Shown piece after piece: positions 41,257 to 49,368 of a stretch of 64,000 nt of DNA. The stretch's first letter is position 1; every line of letters begins with the position of its first letter. Both the position numbers and the translations under genes were made by a program. A model generated the notes under the pieces. It did not search any database. It saw nothing but the letters and a program-made list of their open reading frames with translations, and was not told where the DNA came from. This DNA is from CAVUAT01 sp963739545 (GTDB lineage: Bacteria; Actinomycetota; Thermoleophilia; Solirubrobacterales; 70-9). The DNA is taken from positions 248,001 through 312,000 of the forward strand of contig CAVUAT010000014.1 of the NCBI GenBank assembly GCA_963739545.1, in the 5' to 3' direction.

Positions 41257-42176
41257 ACCGTCTCGGGGACGGCGGGGACCAGATCAAGCTCGGTTCCCAG
41301 GCGCAACTCGGCGTAGCGGCGGGCCCAATCGTCGTTGATGCCGTCGCTCTGCTTCTTCATCCGGGTCTCGAGCTTGATGCCGCCCTCGGGGGGCTCGATC
41401 CCGAGCTGGTCGAGCACGCTCTCGGTGCTGGCGACGTAGTCGGACGCGAAGTTCTCGTAGAGGACGAGCACGGGCCTGATCCTGACATGCTCGAAGAAGG
41501 CATCCCACCGCGCCTCGTCGTGGAGCACGCGGCCGAGCAGGTGGTTGATCGCGCCGAAGTGAAAGCGCAGCGGGGCGCGGTGCTCGTCCATGAAGGTCTT
41601 GTAGGGAGGCGTGTCCGTGTCCTCCGGGCCGACCGCGTAGCTGGCGTCGTTCTGGGGCTCGTTCTGGCGCCAGGTCGCCGTCTGCACCGCCTTCCACAGC
41701 GAGATCGCCTGGCGCACCTTGTTGGCGCGGATCACGCGCACGAGCGTGACGTCGGGGAAGACCGCCGGCAGCAGCTCGTCGAGCGGCAGGTCGCGGTACT
41801 CGGGAGCGTTTCGCACGAGGCTGACGAAGTCGCCGAAGTAGTTCCACATCATCTTCGCGCCGAAGACGCCGTTCTCGGTGGTGCCCTGCTCCATCGTCCA
41901 GTCGAGGTAGCGGTCGTAGGCGGTGCGGCTCCAAAGCGGGGAGCGCGGCTGCGGGTCGTTCGAGCGCGCGCGCTCCCCCAGGTGGCTGAGGATCGAGGGG
42001 TCGTCGATCCCGTTGAAGTACTCGTGGGGCTCGCGGGGGCGCCCGCTGTGCTGGAGCGCCTCGAAGTACTCCTCGGGGCGGCCGGCGACGCCGGTCTCCT
42101 TCAGGGCCTGGCACACCAGCGTGCTGCCGCTTCGCTGGGTCGCGCAGACGAGATATGAGCGCTTGGGTTCGGTCAC
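41253..42176 (-). CDS. Stf0-type sulfotransferase
   Basis: A 307-residue enzyme. YLVCATQRSGSTLVCQALKETG is the 5'-phosphosulfate loop, followed by GRPEEYFEAL, FGAKMMWNYFGDF and LVRVIRANKVRQAISLWKA (the 3'-phosphate binding region). Stf0 in mycobacteria sulfates trehalose; here the acceptor is unknown. The gene is followed by, and overlaps, the sulfatase. It starts at ATG 42176. Confidence 0.9.
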   Translation of the reverse strand: MTEPKRSYLVCATQRSGSTLVCQALKETGVAGRPEEYFEALQHSGRPREPHEYFNGIDDPSILSHLGERARSNDPQPRSPLWSRTAYDRYLDWTMEQGTTENGVFGAKMMWNYFGDFVSLVRNAPEYRDLPLDELLPAVFPDVTLVRVIRANKVRQAISLWKAVQTATWRQNEPQNDASYAVGPEDTDTPPYKTFMDEHRAPLRFHFGAINHLLGRVLHDEARWDAFFEHVRIRPVLVLYENFASDYVASTESVLDQLGIEPPEGGIKLETRMKKQSDGINDDWARRYAELRLGTELDLVPAVPETV

Positions 42177-42273
42177 GGGCTAATTCCGAACCATGTTAGT
42201 AGAGAAAGTCGCCTATCAACGGGAAACCCTGATGTCGATCATCGGGATCGCTGTTACCCGGATTGTGCCCGGC

Positions 42274-42447
42274 TTAGCGTCGTTTCTTGCTGCGGTTCTG
42301 CGGCGGGAACTTCTCGCGCTCTTCCTTGGTCATCTTGCGGATCTTCAGGCTCCCGTCCGCGACCTGCTGTTTGACCGCCTCAAGCTTCTCCTTGCGACGC
42401 TTTTCCTGCCGCTTCGCAGTCTCGCTGGGCTTGCGTTGAGCCGCCAT
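42274..42447 (-). CDS. 57-residue highly charged small protein
   Basis: ATG 42447 to TAA 42274. The translation starts MAAQRKPSETAKRQEKRRKE, continues through VKQQVADGSLKIRKMTKEER and ends FPPQNRSKKRR. It is a helical, Lys/Arg/Glu-rich protein with a clear codon-position bias and a regular actinobacterial composition. It lies in an otherwise empty gap between the sulfotransferase and the response regulator. Similar small proteins occur beside translation genes, but I cannot name it. Confidence 0.65.
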   Translation of the reverse strand: MAAQRKPSETAKRQEKRRKEKLEAVKQQVADGSLKIRKMTKEEREKFPPQNRSKKRR

Positions 42448-42472
42448 TGCGACGCTGAACCTATCACCAGAT

Positions 42473-42546
42473 CCGGGCGCTGCTCGGGCGTCGCCCTCCG
42501 CTGCCTCCGTGCGTGCCTACTTTGCGCGTTGAGCGCATGCCGCCGC
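42473..42546. repeat. ~73-nt intergenic repeat, copy A
   Basis: It begins CCGGGCGCTGCTCGGGCG, contains CTCCGCTGCCTCCG and GTGCCTAC, and ends in a GTTGAGCGCATGCCGCCG block. Two further copies lie at 45612 and 46579. The 5' part folds as a hairpin (CCGG...GGGC, GCCC...CCGG). Copy A follows the small charged gene's start side, in the region upstream of the response regulator. Confidence 0.7.
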
Positions 42547-42608
42547 TAGGGGACTCTGCGCCGAGTGCTCACCGGCCCGGCCTATACGCGTGCCAGGCGT
42601 TATGGGAC

Positions 42609-42625
42609 TCTCATCCAGCTCTCAT
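42609..42625 (+). promoter_or_regulatory. 11-bp-phased TCTCAT repeats before response regulator
   Basis: TCTCAT occurs at 42609-42614 and at 42620-42625, 11 bp apart, ending 22 nt before the response-regulator ATG. It is the counterpart of the repeats at 28244 and 30423 and probably an autoregulatory site. Confidence 0.6.
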
Positions 42626-42647
42626 CTAACTCCGGAAGCGTGGTCGC

Positions 42648-43325
42648 ATGCGCGTATTGGTCGTTGAGGACGAGGTGAAGATGGCGGCGCTCATTCGCCG
42701 CGGCCTGCGCGAGGAGGGGATGGCGGTCGACGTCGCCGAGCGCGGCGAGGACGCCTTGTGGATGGCGGGGTCGACCGAGTTCGACGCGATCGTGCTCGAC
42801 GTGATGCTGCCGGGGATCGACGGCTTCGAGACCTGCAAGCGCCTGCGCGATGACGGGGTCTGGTCGCCGGTGCTGATGCTGACCGCACGCGACGCCGTCG
42901 AGGACCGCGTCGCCGGGCTGGATGGCGGCGCAGACGACTACCTGGCGAAGCCGTTCTCGTTCGCCGAGCTGCTGGCGCGCCTGCGCGCGCTCGCCCGGCG
43001 AGGCCCGGTCGAGCGGCCGGTCGTGATCGAGGCAGGCGGGCTCCGGATGGACCCCGCCACCCGGCAGGTCTGGCGCGGCGGCGACGAGATCGCGCTATCG
43101 ACCAAGGAGTTCGCCCTGCTCGAGGCCTTCATGCGCCGCCCCGGCGAGGTGCTCTCGCGCTTCCAGCTGCTCGAGCACGCCTGGGACTACGAGTACGAGA
43201 ACCGCTCGAACGTCGTCGACGTTTACGTTCGCTACCTGCGCCAGAAGATCGACCTCCCCTTCGAGACCGACACCATCGAGACCGTGCGGGGCGCCGGTTA
43301 CCGGTTCCGCAAGGAGCCGGCCTGA
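42648..43325 (+). CDS. OmpR-family response regulator
   Basis: A 225-residue regulator. E7, D8, phosphoacceptor D51 (VLDVMLPGIDG), T in MLTARDAV and K in YLAKPFSFAEL are present. The winged helix ends with NVVDVYVRYLRQKID and a GAGYRFRK wing. Its TGA overlaps the kinase ATG by one base. Strong similarity in layout to the system at 28315, with different target spacing. Confidence 0.93.
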   Translation: MRVLVVEDEVKMAALIRRGLREEGMAVDVAERGEDALWMAGSTEFDAIVLDVMLPGIDGFETCKRLRDDGVWSPVLMLTARDAVEDRVAGLDGGADDYLAKPFSFAELLARLRALARRGPVERPVVIEAGGLRMDPATRQVWRGGDEIALSTKEFALLEAFMRRPGEVLSRFQLLEHAWDYEYENRSNVVDVYVRYLRQKIDLPFETDTIETVRGAGYRFRKEPA

Positions 43326-44680
43326 TGCTCTCGAGCCTGTCGATCCGCGCGAGGCTGACCGCCGCCTTCGCCGCGGCGATGATCCTCGTGCTGGTGATGG
43401 CGGGCGCGTTCGTCTACCTGAAGGTGCGGAGCGACCTGACCGAGGCGCTCGAGGAGAGCCTCGGCTCGCGCGCCGACGACGTCGCCGCGCTGGTCTCGGC
43501 CGCTGGCACCTCCACCCCCGACCTCGGCGGCGAGCGGCTGGTGGACGGCGAGGACAGCTTCGCGCAGGTGATCGGTCCCGACGGCGAGGTGGTGGCGAGC
43601 ACGCTCCCGGCGAGCAGCGGCGCTGCGATCACGCCGACCGAAGCCCAGGCCGCGGCTGGTGGCGAGCCGCTCGTCAGCGAGCGCGACGTCCCGAGCATAG
43701 ACGGCGAGGCGAAGCTTCTCGCGCGCTCGGTCGAGACGCCCGCCGGCGAATCCACGGTCGTCGTCGGCGCCACCACCCAGGATCGAAGCGAGGCCCTCGC
43801 CGGGCTCACCGGAGCGTTTGCGATCGGCGGGCCCGTCGCGATTCTGCTCGCCTCGCTGCTCGGCTACCTGCTCGCGGGGCGCGCGATGGCGCCGGTCGAG
43901 TCGATGCGCCGGCGTGCCGCGGGGATCACGCTGGAGCGAAGCGGCGAGCGCCTGCCCCTCCCCCGTGCCGACGACGAGCTGCACCGCCTCGGCGAGACGC
44001 TGAACGAGATGCTCGACCGGATCGAGGGCTCGCTCGAGCGCGAGCGCGTCTTCGTCGCGGATGCGAGCCACGAGCTGCGCACGCCGCTGGCGATCCTGCG
44101 GACCGAGCTCGAGCTGGCGCGGCGCCCCGGGCGCTCAGCCGACGAGCTGCGCGCGGCTCTGCAATCGACTGCCGAGGAGGTCGACCGGCTCGCGCGCCTC
44201 GCCGAGGACCTGCTGGTGATCGCGCGCAGCGACCAGGGGCGGCTGCCGATCGCCCGCGAGGCCACCGAGCTCGAATCGCTGCTCGAGCGTGTTCGCGACC
44301 GCTTCGCGCCGCAGGCCGCCGAGGCGGGGCGCGAGATCTCGGTCTCGGCTCCCGTGGGATCCCAGGCCGAGCTCGACCCGATGCGCATCGAGCAGGCGCT
44401 CGGCAACCTAGTCGAGAACTCCCTGCGCCACGGCGCCGGCGACGTTCGCCTCGAGGCGGACCTGAACGGGGGATCCACCGTGCTCGAGGTGAGCGACGCA
44501 GGCCCGGGCTTCCCCGACGGATTCCGAGACAGGGCGTTCGAGCGCTTCAGCCGCGCGGACGAGGGGCGCACCGGGGGCGGCGCGGGGCTCGGCCTGGCGA
44601 TAGTCCGAGCCGTCGCCCAGGCCCACGGCGGCGACGCCGAGGCGGACGGCAGCACCGTGAAGCTGACGCTTCCTTCCTAA
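43325..44680 (+). CDS. sensor histidine kinase
   Basis: A 451-residue kinase. TM1 (residues 12-32), a 115-residue sensor domain, TM2 near 165-185, HAMP, HisKA with H249 in DASHELRTPLAILR, then N (NLVENSLRHGAGDV), G1 (VSDAGPGFPDG), F and G2 (GAGLGLAIVRAV) boxes. The sensor domain has an acidic, Ala/Gly-rich sequence and no known fold recognised. Confidence 0.93.
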   Translation: MLSSLSIRARLTAAFAAAMILVLVMAGAFVYLKVRSDLTEALEESLGSRADDVAALVSAAGTSTPDLGGERLVDGEDSFAQVIGPDGEVVASTLPASSGAAITPTEAQAAAGGEPLVSERDVPSIDGEAKLLARSVETPAGESTVVVGATTQDRSEALAGLTGAFAIGGPVAILLASLLGYLLAGRAMAPVESMRRRAAGITLERSGERLPLPRADDELHRLGETLNEMLDRIEGSLERERVFVADASHELRTPLAILRTELELARRPGRSADELRAALQSTAEEVDRLARLAEDLLVIARSDQGRLPIAREATELESLLERVRDRFAPQAAEAGREISVSAPVGSQAELDPMRIEQALGNLVENSLRHGAGDVRLEADLNGGSTVLEVSDAGPGFPDGFRDRAFERFSRADEGRTGGGAGLGLAIVRAVAQAHGGDAEADGSTVKLTLPS

Positions 44681-44687
44681 AGACGCT

Positions 44688-44704
44688 TCTCAGCTTCACC
44701 TAAC
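44688..44704 (+). promoter_or_regulatory. phased repeats before first PepSY-like gene
   Basis: TCTCAG (44688) and CCTAAC (44699) are 11 bp apart, matching the hexamer pattern seen at the other two-component sites more loosely. They lie between the kinase stop and the first exported PepSY-like gene (start 44769). Confidence 0.45.
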
Positions 44705-44768
44705 GGCCGTCCAATCCCGCCTCTCCATTGTGGTTCGGGCAATGGCAAACCAACGAAAGGAGGCGGGT

Positions 44769-45107
44769 ATGTCCCGCCGTAAGAAGATCATCGCAATCGG
44801 GGCCAGCGTGCTGGCGCTCGGGGCCGGAGGGGCCGCAGTCGCGAACGCGACCGGCGTCGTCGGCGAGGACGCAAACGAGACCGAGGCCCCGATCACGGGC
44901 TCGGCGCTCGAGCAGGCAAGCGCCGCGGCGCTCGCCGAGACCGGCGAAGGCACCGTGTCCGACACGGAGGTCGGCGACGAGGAGTCGAAGTACGAGGTCG
45001 AGGTCACTCTCGACAACGGCGACGAGAGGGACGTCCAGCTGGACGAGAACTTCAACGTCGTCGGCGGCGAGACCGACGCGGCCGGCTCGCAGGAGCAGGG
45101 CGAGTAA
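44769..45107 (+). CDS. exported PepSY-like acidic protein, copy 1
   Basis: A 112-residue protein. ATG 44769 follows AAAGGAGGCGGG. The signal region is IIAIGASVLALGAGGAAVANA, then a PepSY-like module: PITGSALEQASAAALAETGEGTV, EESKYEVEVTLDNG and VQLDENFNVVGGE. PepSY modules are found in peptidase inhibitors and sensor kinases. It is the first gene after the kinase and very similar to the next one, including 109 of 111 identical bases in the 3' part. Confidence 0.85.
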   Translation: MSRRKKIIAIGASVLALGAGGAAVANATGVVGEDANETEAPITGSALEQASAAALAETGEGTVSDTEVGDEESKYEVEVTLDNGDERDVQLDENFNVVGGETDAAGSQEQGE

Positions 45108-45187
45108 GGCGATCCCCGCCTGCACACCCAGCTCTGACGGAAGGCCCGCTCAGGCGGGCTTTCCGCGTTGCCGGGCCTGTTGTGGGC

Positions 45188-45204
45188 CCTAATCTTCATC
45201 TCAT
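45188..45204 (+). promoter_or_regulatory. phased repeats before second PepSY-like gene
   Basis: CCTAAT (45188) and TCTCAT (45199) are 11 bp apart and lie 49-65 nt before ATG 45253. The order of the two hexamers is inverted relative to the copy before the first gene. Confidence 0.45.
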
Positions 45205-45252
45205 CTACGGGCTTCAGCCTCGGTGCGACACTTCGAACGAAAGGAGGCGGGC

Positions 45253-45597
45253 ATGACCCGCCACAAGAAGATGATCGCCATCGGAGCCAGCGTGCTGGTG
45301 CTCGGGGCCGGAGGGGCCGCGATCGCGAGCGCAACCGGCGTCGTCGGAGAGGACGACAACGAGGCCGAGACCCCGATCACGGGCTCGGCGCTCGAGCAGG
45401 CCGAGGCTGCCGCGCTGGCCGAGACCGGCGAGGGCACCGTCACCGGCACCGAGGTGGGAGACGAGGAGTCGAAGTACGAGGTCGAGGTCACTCTCGACAA
45501 CGGCGACGAGAGGGACGTCCAGCTCGACGAGAACTTCAACGTCGTGGGCGGCGAGACCGACGCGGCCGGCGAGGAGGAGTCAGAGGCGGGCGAGTAG
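45253..45597 (+). CDS. exported PepSY-like acidic protein, copy 2
   Basis: A 114-residue tandem paralogue of the preceding protein: same signal (MIAIGASVLVLGAGGAAIA), same PITGSALEQA opening and an almost identical 3' sequence. The two differ mainly in the signal and the last residues (EEESEAGE here). Both have AAAGGAGGCGGG ribosome sites. A copy B intergenic repeat follows 15 nt after the stop. Confidence 0.85.
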   Translation: MTRHKKMIAIGASVLVLGAGGAAIASATGVVGEDDNEAETPITGSALEQAEAAALAETGEGTVTGTEVGDEESKYEVEVTLDNGDERDVQLDENFNVVGGETDAAGEEESEAGE

Positions 45598-45611
45598 CGA
45601 GCACATCAGGT

Positions 45612-45684
45612 CCGGGGGCTGCTCGGGCTACGGCCTGCGCTGCCTCCGGGCGTGCCTTCCATGCGTGTTGAGCGAATGCCTCCG
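45612..45684. repeat. ~73-nt intergenic repeat, copy B
   Basis: Begins CCGGGGGCTGCTCGGGCTAC and ends GAATGCCTCCG, matching copies A and C. It starts 15 nt after the second PepSY-like gene's stop, as a REP-like element or terminator would. Confidence 0.75.
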
Positions 45685-45779
45685 TTGGGTGGGCTCATCG
45701 GCCGCTAATCGTCGTCCGCGAGGGTCGGCTGCGTCAGAGAAATCGGCCGGCCCGCCCGGCCATGAGAAGGGAGACGTCA

Positions 45780-46571
45780 ATGAACCACGCGATGAAGCAT
45801 GCGCGCAAGCTCGTCGCCGGCCTCGTCGCAGCCGCGGCACTCGCCACGGTCGCGGCATGCGGCGATGACAGTGGCAACGAGAGCAGCGCCTCGACCGCCA
45901 CGACCGAGTCGACGGCCTCGTCCCTGCCGACGGGCTCGCAGCCCGCGGAGCTCGACCCGGCGGAGTTCACGACCACGATCGACAACCCGTACTGGCCGAT
46001 GAACCCCGGCAGCAAGTGGGTCTACAACGAGGCCGACCCCGAGGGCGACAAGAAGGTGGTCGTCACGGTCACCGACCAGACCAAGCAGATCGCGAACGGG
46101 ATCGAGGCCGTGGTCGTCCACGACGAGGTCAGCCAGAACGGCGAGCCGATCGAGATCACCGACGACTGGTACGCGCAGGACGCCGACGGAAACATCTGGT
46201 ACCTCGGCGAGGAGACCGCTGAATACGAGAACGGCAAGGTCGTCTCGCGCGAGGGATCGTTCGAGGCCGGAGTCGACGGCGCCGAGGCCGGCGTCGTGAT
46301 GCCCGGAGCCCCCCAGCCCGGGCTCGAATACCGACAGGAGTACCGCGCAGGCGAGGCCGAGGACTTCGCCAGGGTGCTCGGCTTCGCCCTCCAGGTCGAG
46401 GTCCCGTTCGGGCGCTACGACAACGTCCTGCAGACCGAGGACGTCAACCCGCTCGGCGACCCGCAGCAGGTCGAGAACAAGTTCTACGCAGAGGGCGTGG
46501 GCCCGCTGCTGACGCTCGACCTCACCGGCGAGGGCCGCGAGGAGCTCGTCAGCTACACCCCCGGCTCCTGA
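45780..46571 (+). CDS. lipoprotein with conserved N-terminal motif, unknown function
   Basis: A 263-residue lipoprotein. ATG 45780 gives the signal KLVAGLVAAAALATVAAC with lipobox VAAC, then a Ser/Thr linker. A folded domain of about 220 residues starts TTTIDNPYWPMNPGSKWVYN and ends RVLGFALQVEVPFGRYDNVL, TEDVNPLGDPQQVENKFYAEGVGPLL. I have seen the PYWPMNPGSKWVY block in other secreted actinobacterial proteins, but no function is attached. It probably shares the upstream region of the two-component locus. Confidence 0.75.
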   Translation: MNHAMKHARKLVAGLVAAAALATVAACGDDSGNESSASTATTESTASSLPTGSQPAELDPAEFTTTIDNPYWPMNPGSKWVYNEADPEGDKKVVVTVTDQTKQIANGIEAVVVHDEVSQNGEPIEITDDWYAQDADGNIWYLGEETAEYENGKVVSREGSFEAGVDGAEAGVVMPGAPQPGLEYRQEYRAGEAEDFARVLGFALQVEVPFGRYDNVLQTEDVNPLGDPQQVENKFYAEGVGPLLTLDLTGEGREELVSYTPGS

Positions 46572-46578
46572 CATCCAG

Positions 46579-46652
46579 CCGGGGGCTGCTCGGGCTTCGC
46601 CCTCCGCTGCCTCCGGGCGTGCCTCCGATGGGGGTTGAGCGAATGCTTCCGC
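46579..46652. repeat. ~73-nt intergenic repeat, copy C
   Basis: Begins CCGGGGGCTGCTCGGGCTTC and ends GAATGCTTCCG. GGGC-TTC-GCCC at the tip and CCGG...CCGG at the base form a composite hairpin. It starts 8 nt after the lipoprotein stop and ends 87 nt before the GDPD gene. Confidence 0.75.
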
Positions 46653-46738
46653 GGCTACGGAGAAGTACTGTTGTGGGGAGCGAAATCGCCCCCTAGCCTG
46701 GGCGGTGAGGGAACGCAAGCGGGACAAGGAGAGAGACA

Positions 46739-47992
46739 GTGAGGGAGAGCATGATCAAGCACGCACGTCTGGGACGGATCGGGGCCGCGATCGCGCTCGC
46801 CGCCGCGCTCGCGCTTCCGGCCGCGGCGAGCGCCGCCACTCCCTTCCCGGGGGCGAACCCCTGGGTCAACCTTCACTTCCTGAACATCGCCCACCAGGGC
46901 GGCGAGGACGAGGTCCCCTCGGCGACGATGTACGCGCTCAAGTCGGCGATGACCGAGGGCGGCGCCGACATGCTCGAGATCGACGTGCAGCTGACCGCCG
47001 ACAACCAGCTGGTCGTCCTGCACGACGACGTCTACAACACGAAGTCGTGCCTGCCGGCCCTCTGCACGAGCCCCGCCACCGAGCCCACGCGCGACGAGTC
47101 CCAGATTCGCGACCTGACACTCCAGGAGCTCCGCGCCCTCGACGCCGCTTACTGGTTCCGGCCGAACACCTACGCCCGCGACTACGGCCTGCCCGACTCC
47201 GCCTACCCGTTCCGCGGCGTGCGGACCGGCGCCAAGGCGCCCCCGGCCGGGTACACGGCGAGCGACTTCCGCATCCCGACGCTCGCAGAGGTGATGAACA
47301 CCTTCCCGACGACGCCGATCAACATCGAGATCAAGATGCCGAAGAGCCCCGACCCGGTACGACCGTACCGGCCCTCCTGCTCCGCTCCGGTGGGACTCCA
47401 GATCTGCGACGACCTCGACCTGACGATCCCGACCACCAACGCGCTGATCCACTTCTTCAACAAGGAGCCCTACGCCTCGCGCCGCGACGTGATCGTCGTC
47501 TCGTTCGCGCAGGAGCCGATGGAGCAGTTCGCCGCCGGCGCCCCGCAGATCTTCCGGGCGCCGAGCGAGGCCGCGCTGACGAACTACTTCTTCAGCGGCG
47601 GGAACTCGCCTCTCACGCCCGATCCCGTGGCATTCCAGGTTCCGCCGGCGTTCGGTGCGATCGCGCCTCCGGAGGCCCTGCTCAGCCCCGTCATCGACGT
47701 CCACGGCAACAACCGCGCCATCCACGTCTTCACCGACGGCGACGACGACGAGACCGCCGCCGAGTACGGGCGCCTCTACAACCTGGGCGTCGACGGGATC
47801 ATGACCTCGCGCCCGCGCGCGCTCAACGCGTTCCTCTGCTCGTCTGGGATCAAGCGCCCGAGCGGCGCCGACCGCTGCCCGGTCGCCGCGCCTCCGCCCA
47901 CGCCCCCCAAGACCTGCAAGAAGGGCCAGAAGCTGAAGAAGGGCAAGTGCGTGAAGCCGAAGAAGAAGCGGAAGGGCAAGAAGCGCCGCTAG
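46739..47992 (+). CDS. secreted GDPD (glycerophosphodiester phosphodiesterase) with basic tail
   Basis: A 417-residue secreted enzyme. IGAAIALAAALALPAAASAA is the signal peptide (GTG 46739 with AAGGAG upstream, or ATG 46751). NIAHQGGEDEVPSATMYALK is the GDPD HxGxxxxxPEN-type start, followed by GADMLEIDVQLTADNQLVVLHDD and a late TDGDDDETAAEYGRLYNLGVDGIMTSRP. CAPSPC-type Cys are scattered. The C-terminus from CKKGQKLKKGKC onward is Lys-rich (KRKGKKRR at the end). Confidence 0.88.
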   Translation: MRESMIKHARLGRIGAAIALAAALALPAAASAATPFPGANPWVNLHFLNIAHQGGEDEVPSATMYALKSAMTEGGADMLEIDVQLTADNQLVVLHDDVYNTKSCLPALCTSPATEPTRDESQIRDLTLQELRALDAAYWFRPNTYARDYGLPDSAYPFRGVRTGAKAPPAGYTASDFRIPTLAEVMNTFPTTPINIEIKMPKSPDPVRPYRPSCSAPVGLQICDDLDLTIPTTNALIHFFNKEPYASRRDVIVVSFAQEPMEQFAAGAPQIFRAPSEAALTNYFFSGGNSPLTPDPVAFQVPPAFGAIAPPEALLSPVIDVHGNNRAIHVFTDGDDDETAAEYGRLYNLGVDGIMTSRPRALNAFLCSSGIKRPSGADRCPVAAPPPTPPKTCKKGQKLKKGKCVKPKKKRKGKKRR

Positions 47993-48028
47993 TTCGGAGC
48001 TAGACCTAGCGGGGCGCGTCGGCGGCCA

Positions 48029-49234
48029 TCAGTAGACGACCACCGTGGTGCCGATCGACGCGAACTCATAGACGCCGGGCGCCTCGGGAGCCGGGAGGCG
48101 AACGCATCCGTGAGAGGCGGGAAACGGCGGTACGTCTGGGTACTCGTGGAAGGCGATGCCGTTGTTGAAGTACGAGGCGTAGGGCAGCCACGTGCTGAAG
48201 GGCACCGACCACGACTGGAGCTCCTTGCGAAAGACCTGGTAGCGGCCCGTCGGGGTGTCGGTACCGGGCGCGCCGGCCGAGGAGTGGATCGCGCGCTTGG
48301 TGCGGCCGTTCTTGACCAGCAGCGTCACGCCCTTCTCGATGTAGACCTCGATGCGCTTCGAGGGACCGCCGCGCTGGGGCTTGGGCCGCCGCGCCGTCGC
48401 GAGCGCCTGGCTCGTCTGCGGGCCGACGACGCCATCGCGGCCGAGGCCTTCCCAGGACTGGAAGGCCATCACGGCCTGCTGGGTCCGGTAGCCGTTCAGC
48501 CCGTCCACCGCGTCGCGCGGCAGGTAACCGAGCTTCGCCAGCTTCGTCTGCACCTGGCGCGTCCCCGGAAGCTTGCGGCCCTTCGCCTTGCGCAGCTTCT
48601 TCGGCCCGTCCGCGGGCGCCGCGTACTCCTGGCGGGTGTCGTCGGGCTCGACGGTGACGCCACCCGAGACGACCTTGGCCGCCTTCACGTCTGAGAACTG
48701 GGTCAGCGTGTAGGTGACCTGGCCGAGGCGCGCGTTCAGCCGCTGGCGCTGGTCGGCGCTTCGCTCCGCCGAGTCGGCGGGGATGTCCGCAGTGAACTCC
48801 GGCGAAAGCTGCACCGTGGCGGTCCCGTCGCCGTCGACGCTGACCTTCTCGAGCGCGGTCCCGGGCGGGATCTGCGTGTCCGCCTCCACGCCCGTCGCGA
48901 GGTCGGCGTCGGTCGGGCCCGCGAGGAGGGCATCGACCGCGGGAGCGAGTGTCGAGCCACGCTCGGGCAGCTCGCGCTCGACGGTGTGGAACTGCTCCCC
49001 GGCCGTGAACCAGAGCTTTACCTTCTTCGCGGCCTCGTCGCTGGTGGGCCCGGGCGCCGGCTCCACCTGGATGGTGTCGGCTTCCTTCGTGGTGGCTTCG
49101 GTCGCGGTGGCCTCGGCCTGGGTCTCGGCGCCGCCGTCTTCGTCATCGCCACCGCAGCCGGCGACCAGGGCGCACGCCGCCGCGAGCGCGATCAGGCGCG
49201 CAACCCATCTCCCCTCCCCTCCGGCGGACTCCAT
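48029..49234 (-). CDS. L,D-transpeptidase lipoprotein (GerMN + PGBD + YkuD)
   Basis: A 401-residue lipoprotein. Signal LIALAAACALVAGCGG has lipobox VAGC. A GerM-type domain spans about 70-190 (VKLWFTAGEQFHTVERELPE). A peptidoglycan-binding helix unit is at 225-285 (QTKLAKLGYLPRDAVDGLNG). The C-terminal YkuD domain has HEYPDVPPFPASHGCVRLP with the catalytic Cys in HGC. It likely makes 3-3 cross-links in peptidoglycan. Confidence 0.92.
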   Translation of the reverse strand: MESAGGEGRWVARLIALAAACALVAGCGGDDEDGGAETQAEATATEATTKEADTIQVEPAPGPTSDEAAKKVKLWFTAGEQFHTVERELPERGSTLAPAVDALLAGPTDADLATGVEADTQIPPGTALEKVSVDGDGTATVQLSPEFTADIPADSAERSADQRQRLNARLGQVTYTLTQFSDVKAAKVVSGGVTVEPDDTRQEYAAPADGPKKLRKAKGRKLPGTRQVQTKLAKLGYLPRDAVDGLNGYRTQQAVMAFQSWEGLGRDGVVGPQTSQALATARRPKPQRGGPSKRIEVYIEKGVTLLVKNGRTKRAIHSSAGAPGTDTPTGRYQVFRKELQSWSVPFSTWLPYASYFNNGIAFHEYPDVPPFPASHGCVRLPAPEAPGVYEFASIGTTVVVY

Positions 49235-49368
49235 CGCCGGGAGCGTAGTGCTCAGACCGACATCTTCTCGTTCGCCGCCATGGGTCTCCCGTTCGCCGGT
49301 CTGATCCCTTCATCCACACGTACGCCGGGGGCCGCCATGCGGATCGTTCTGGCGCGATACTGGCGCCC

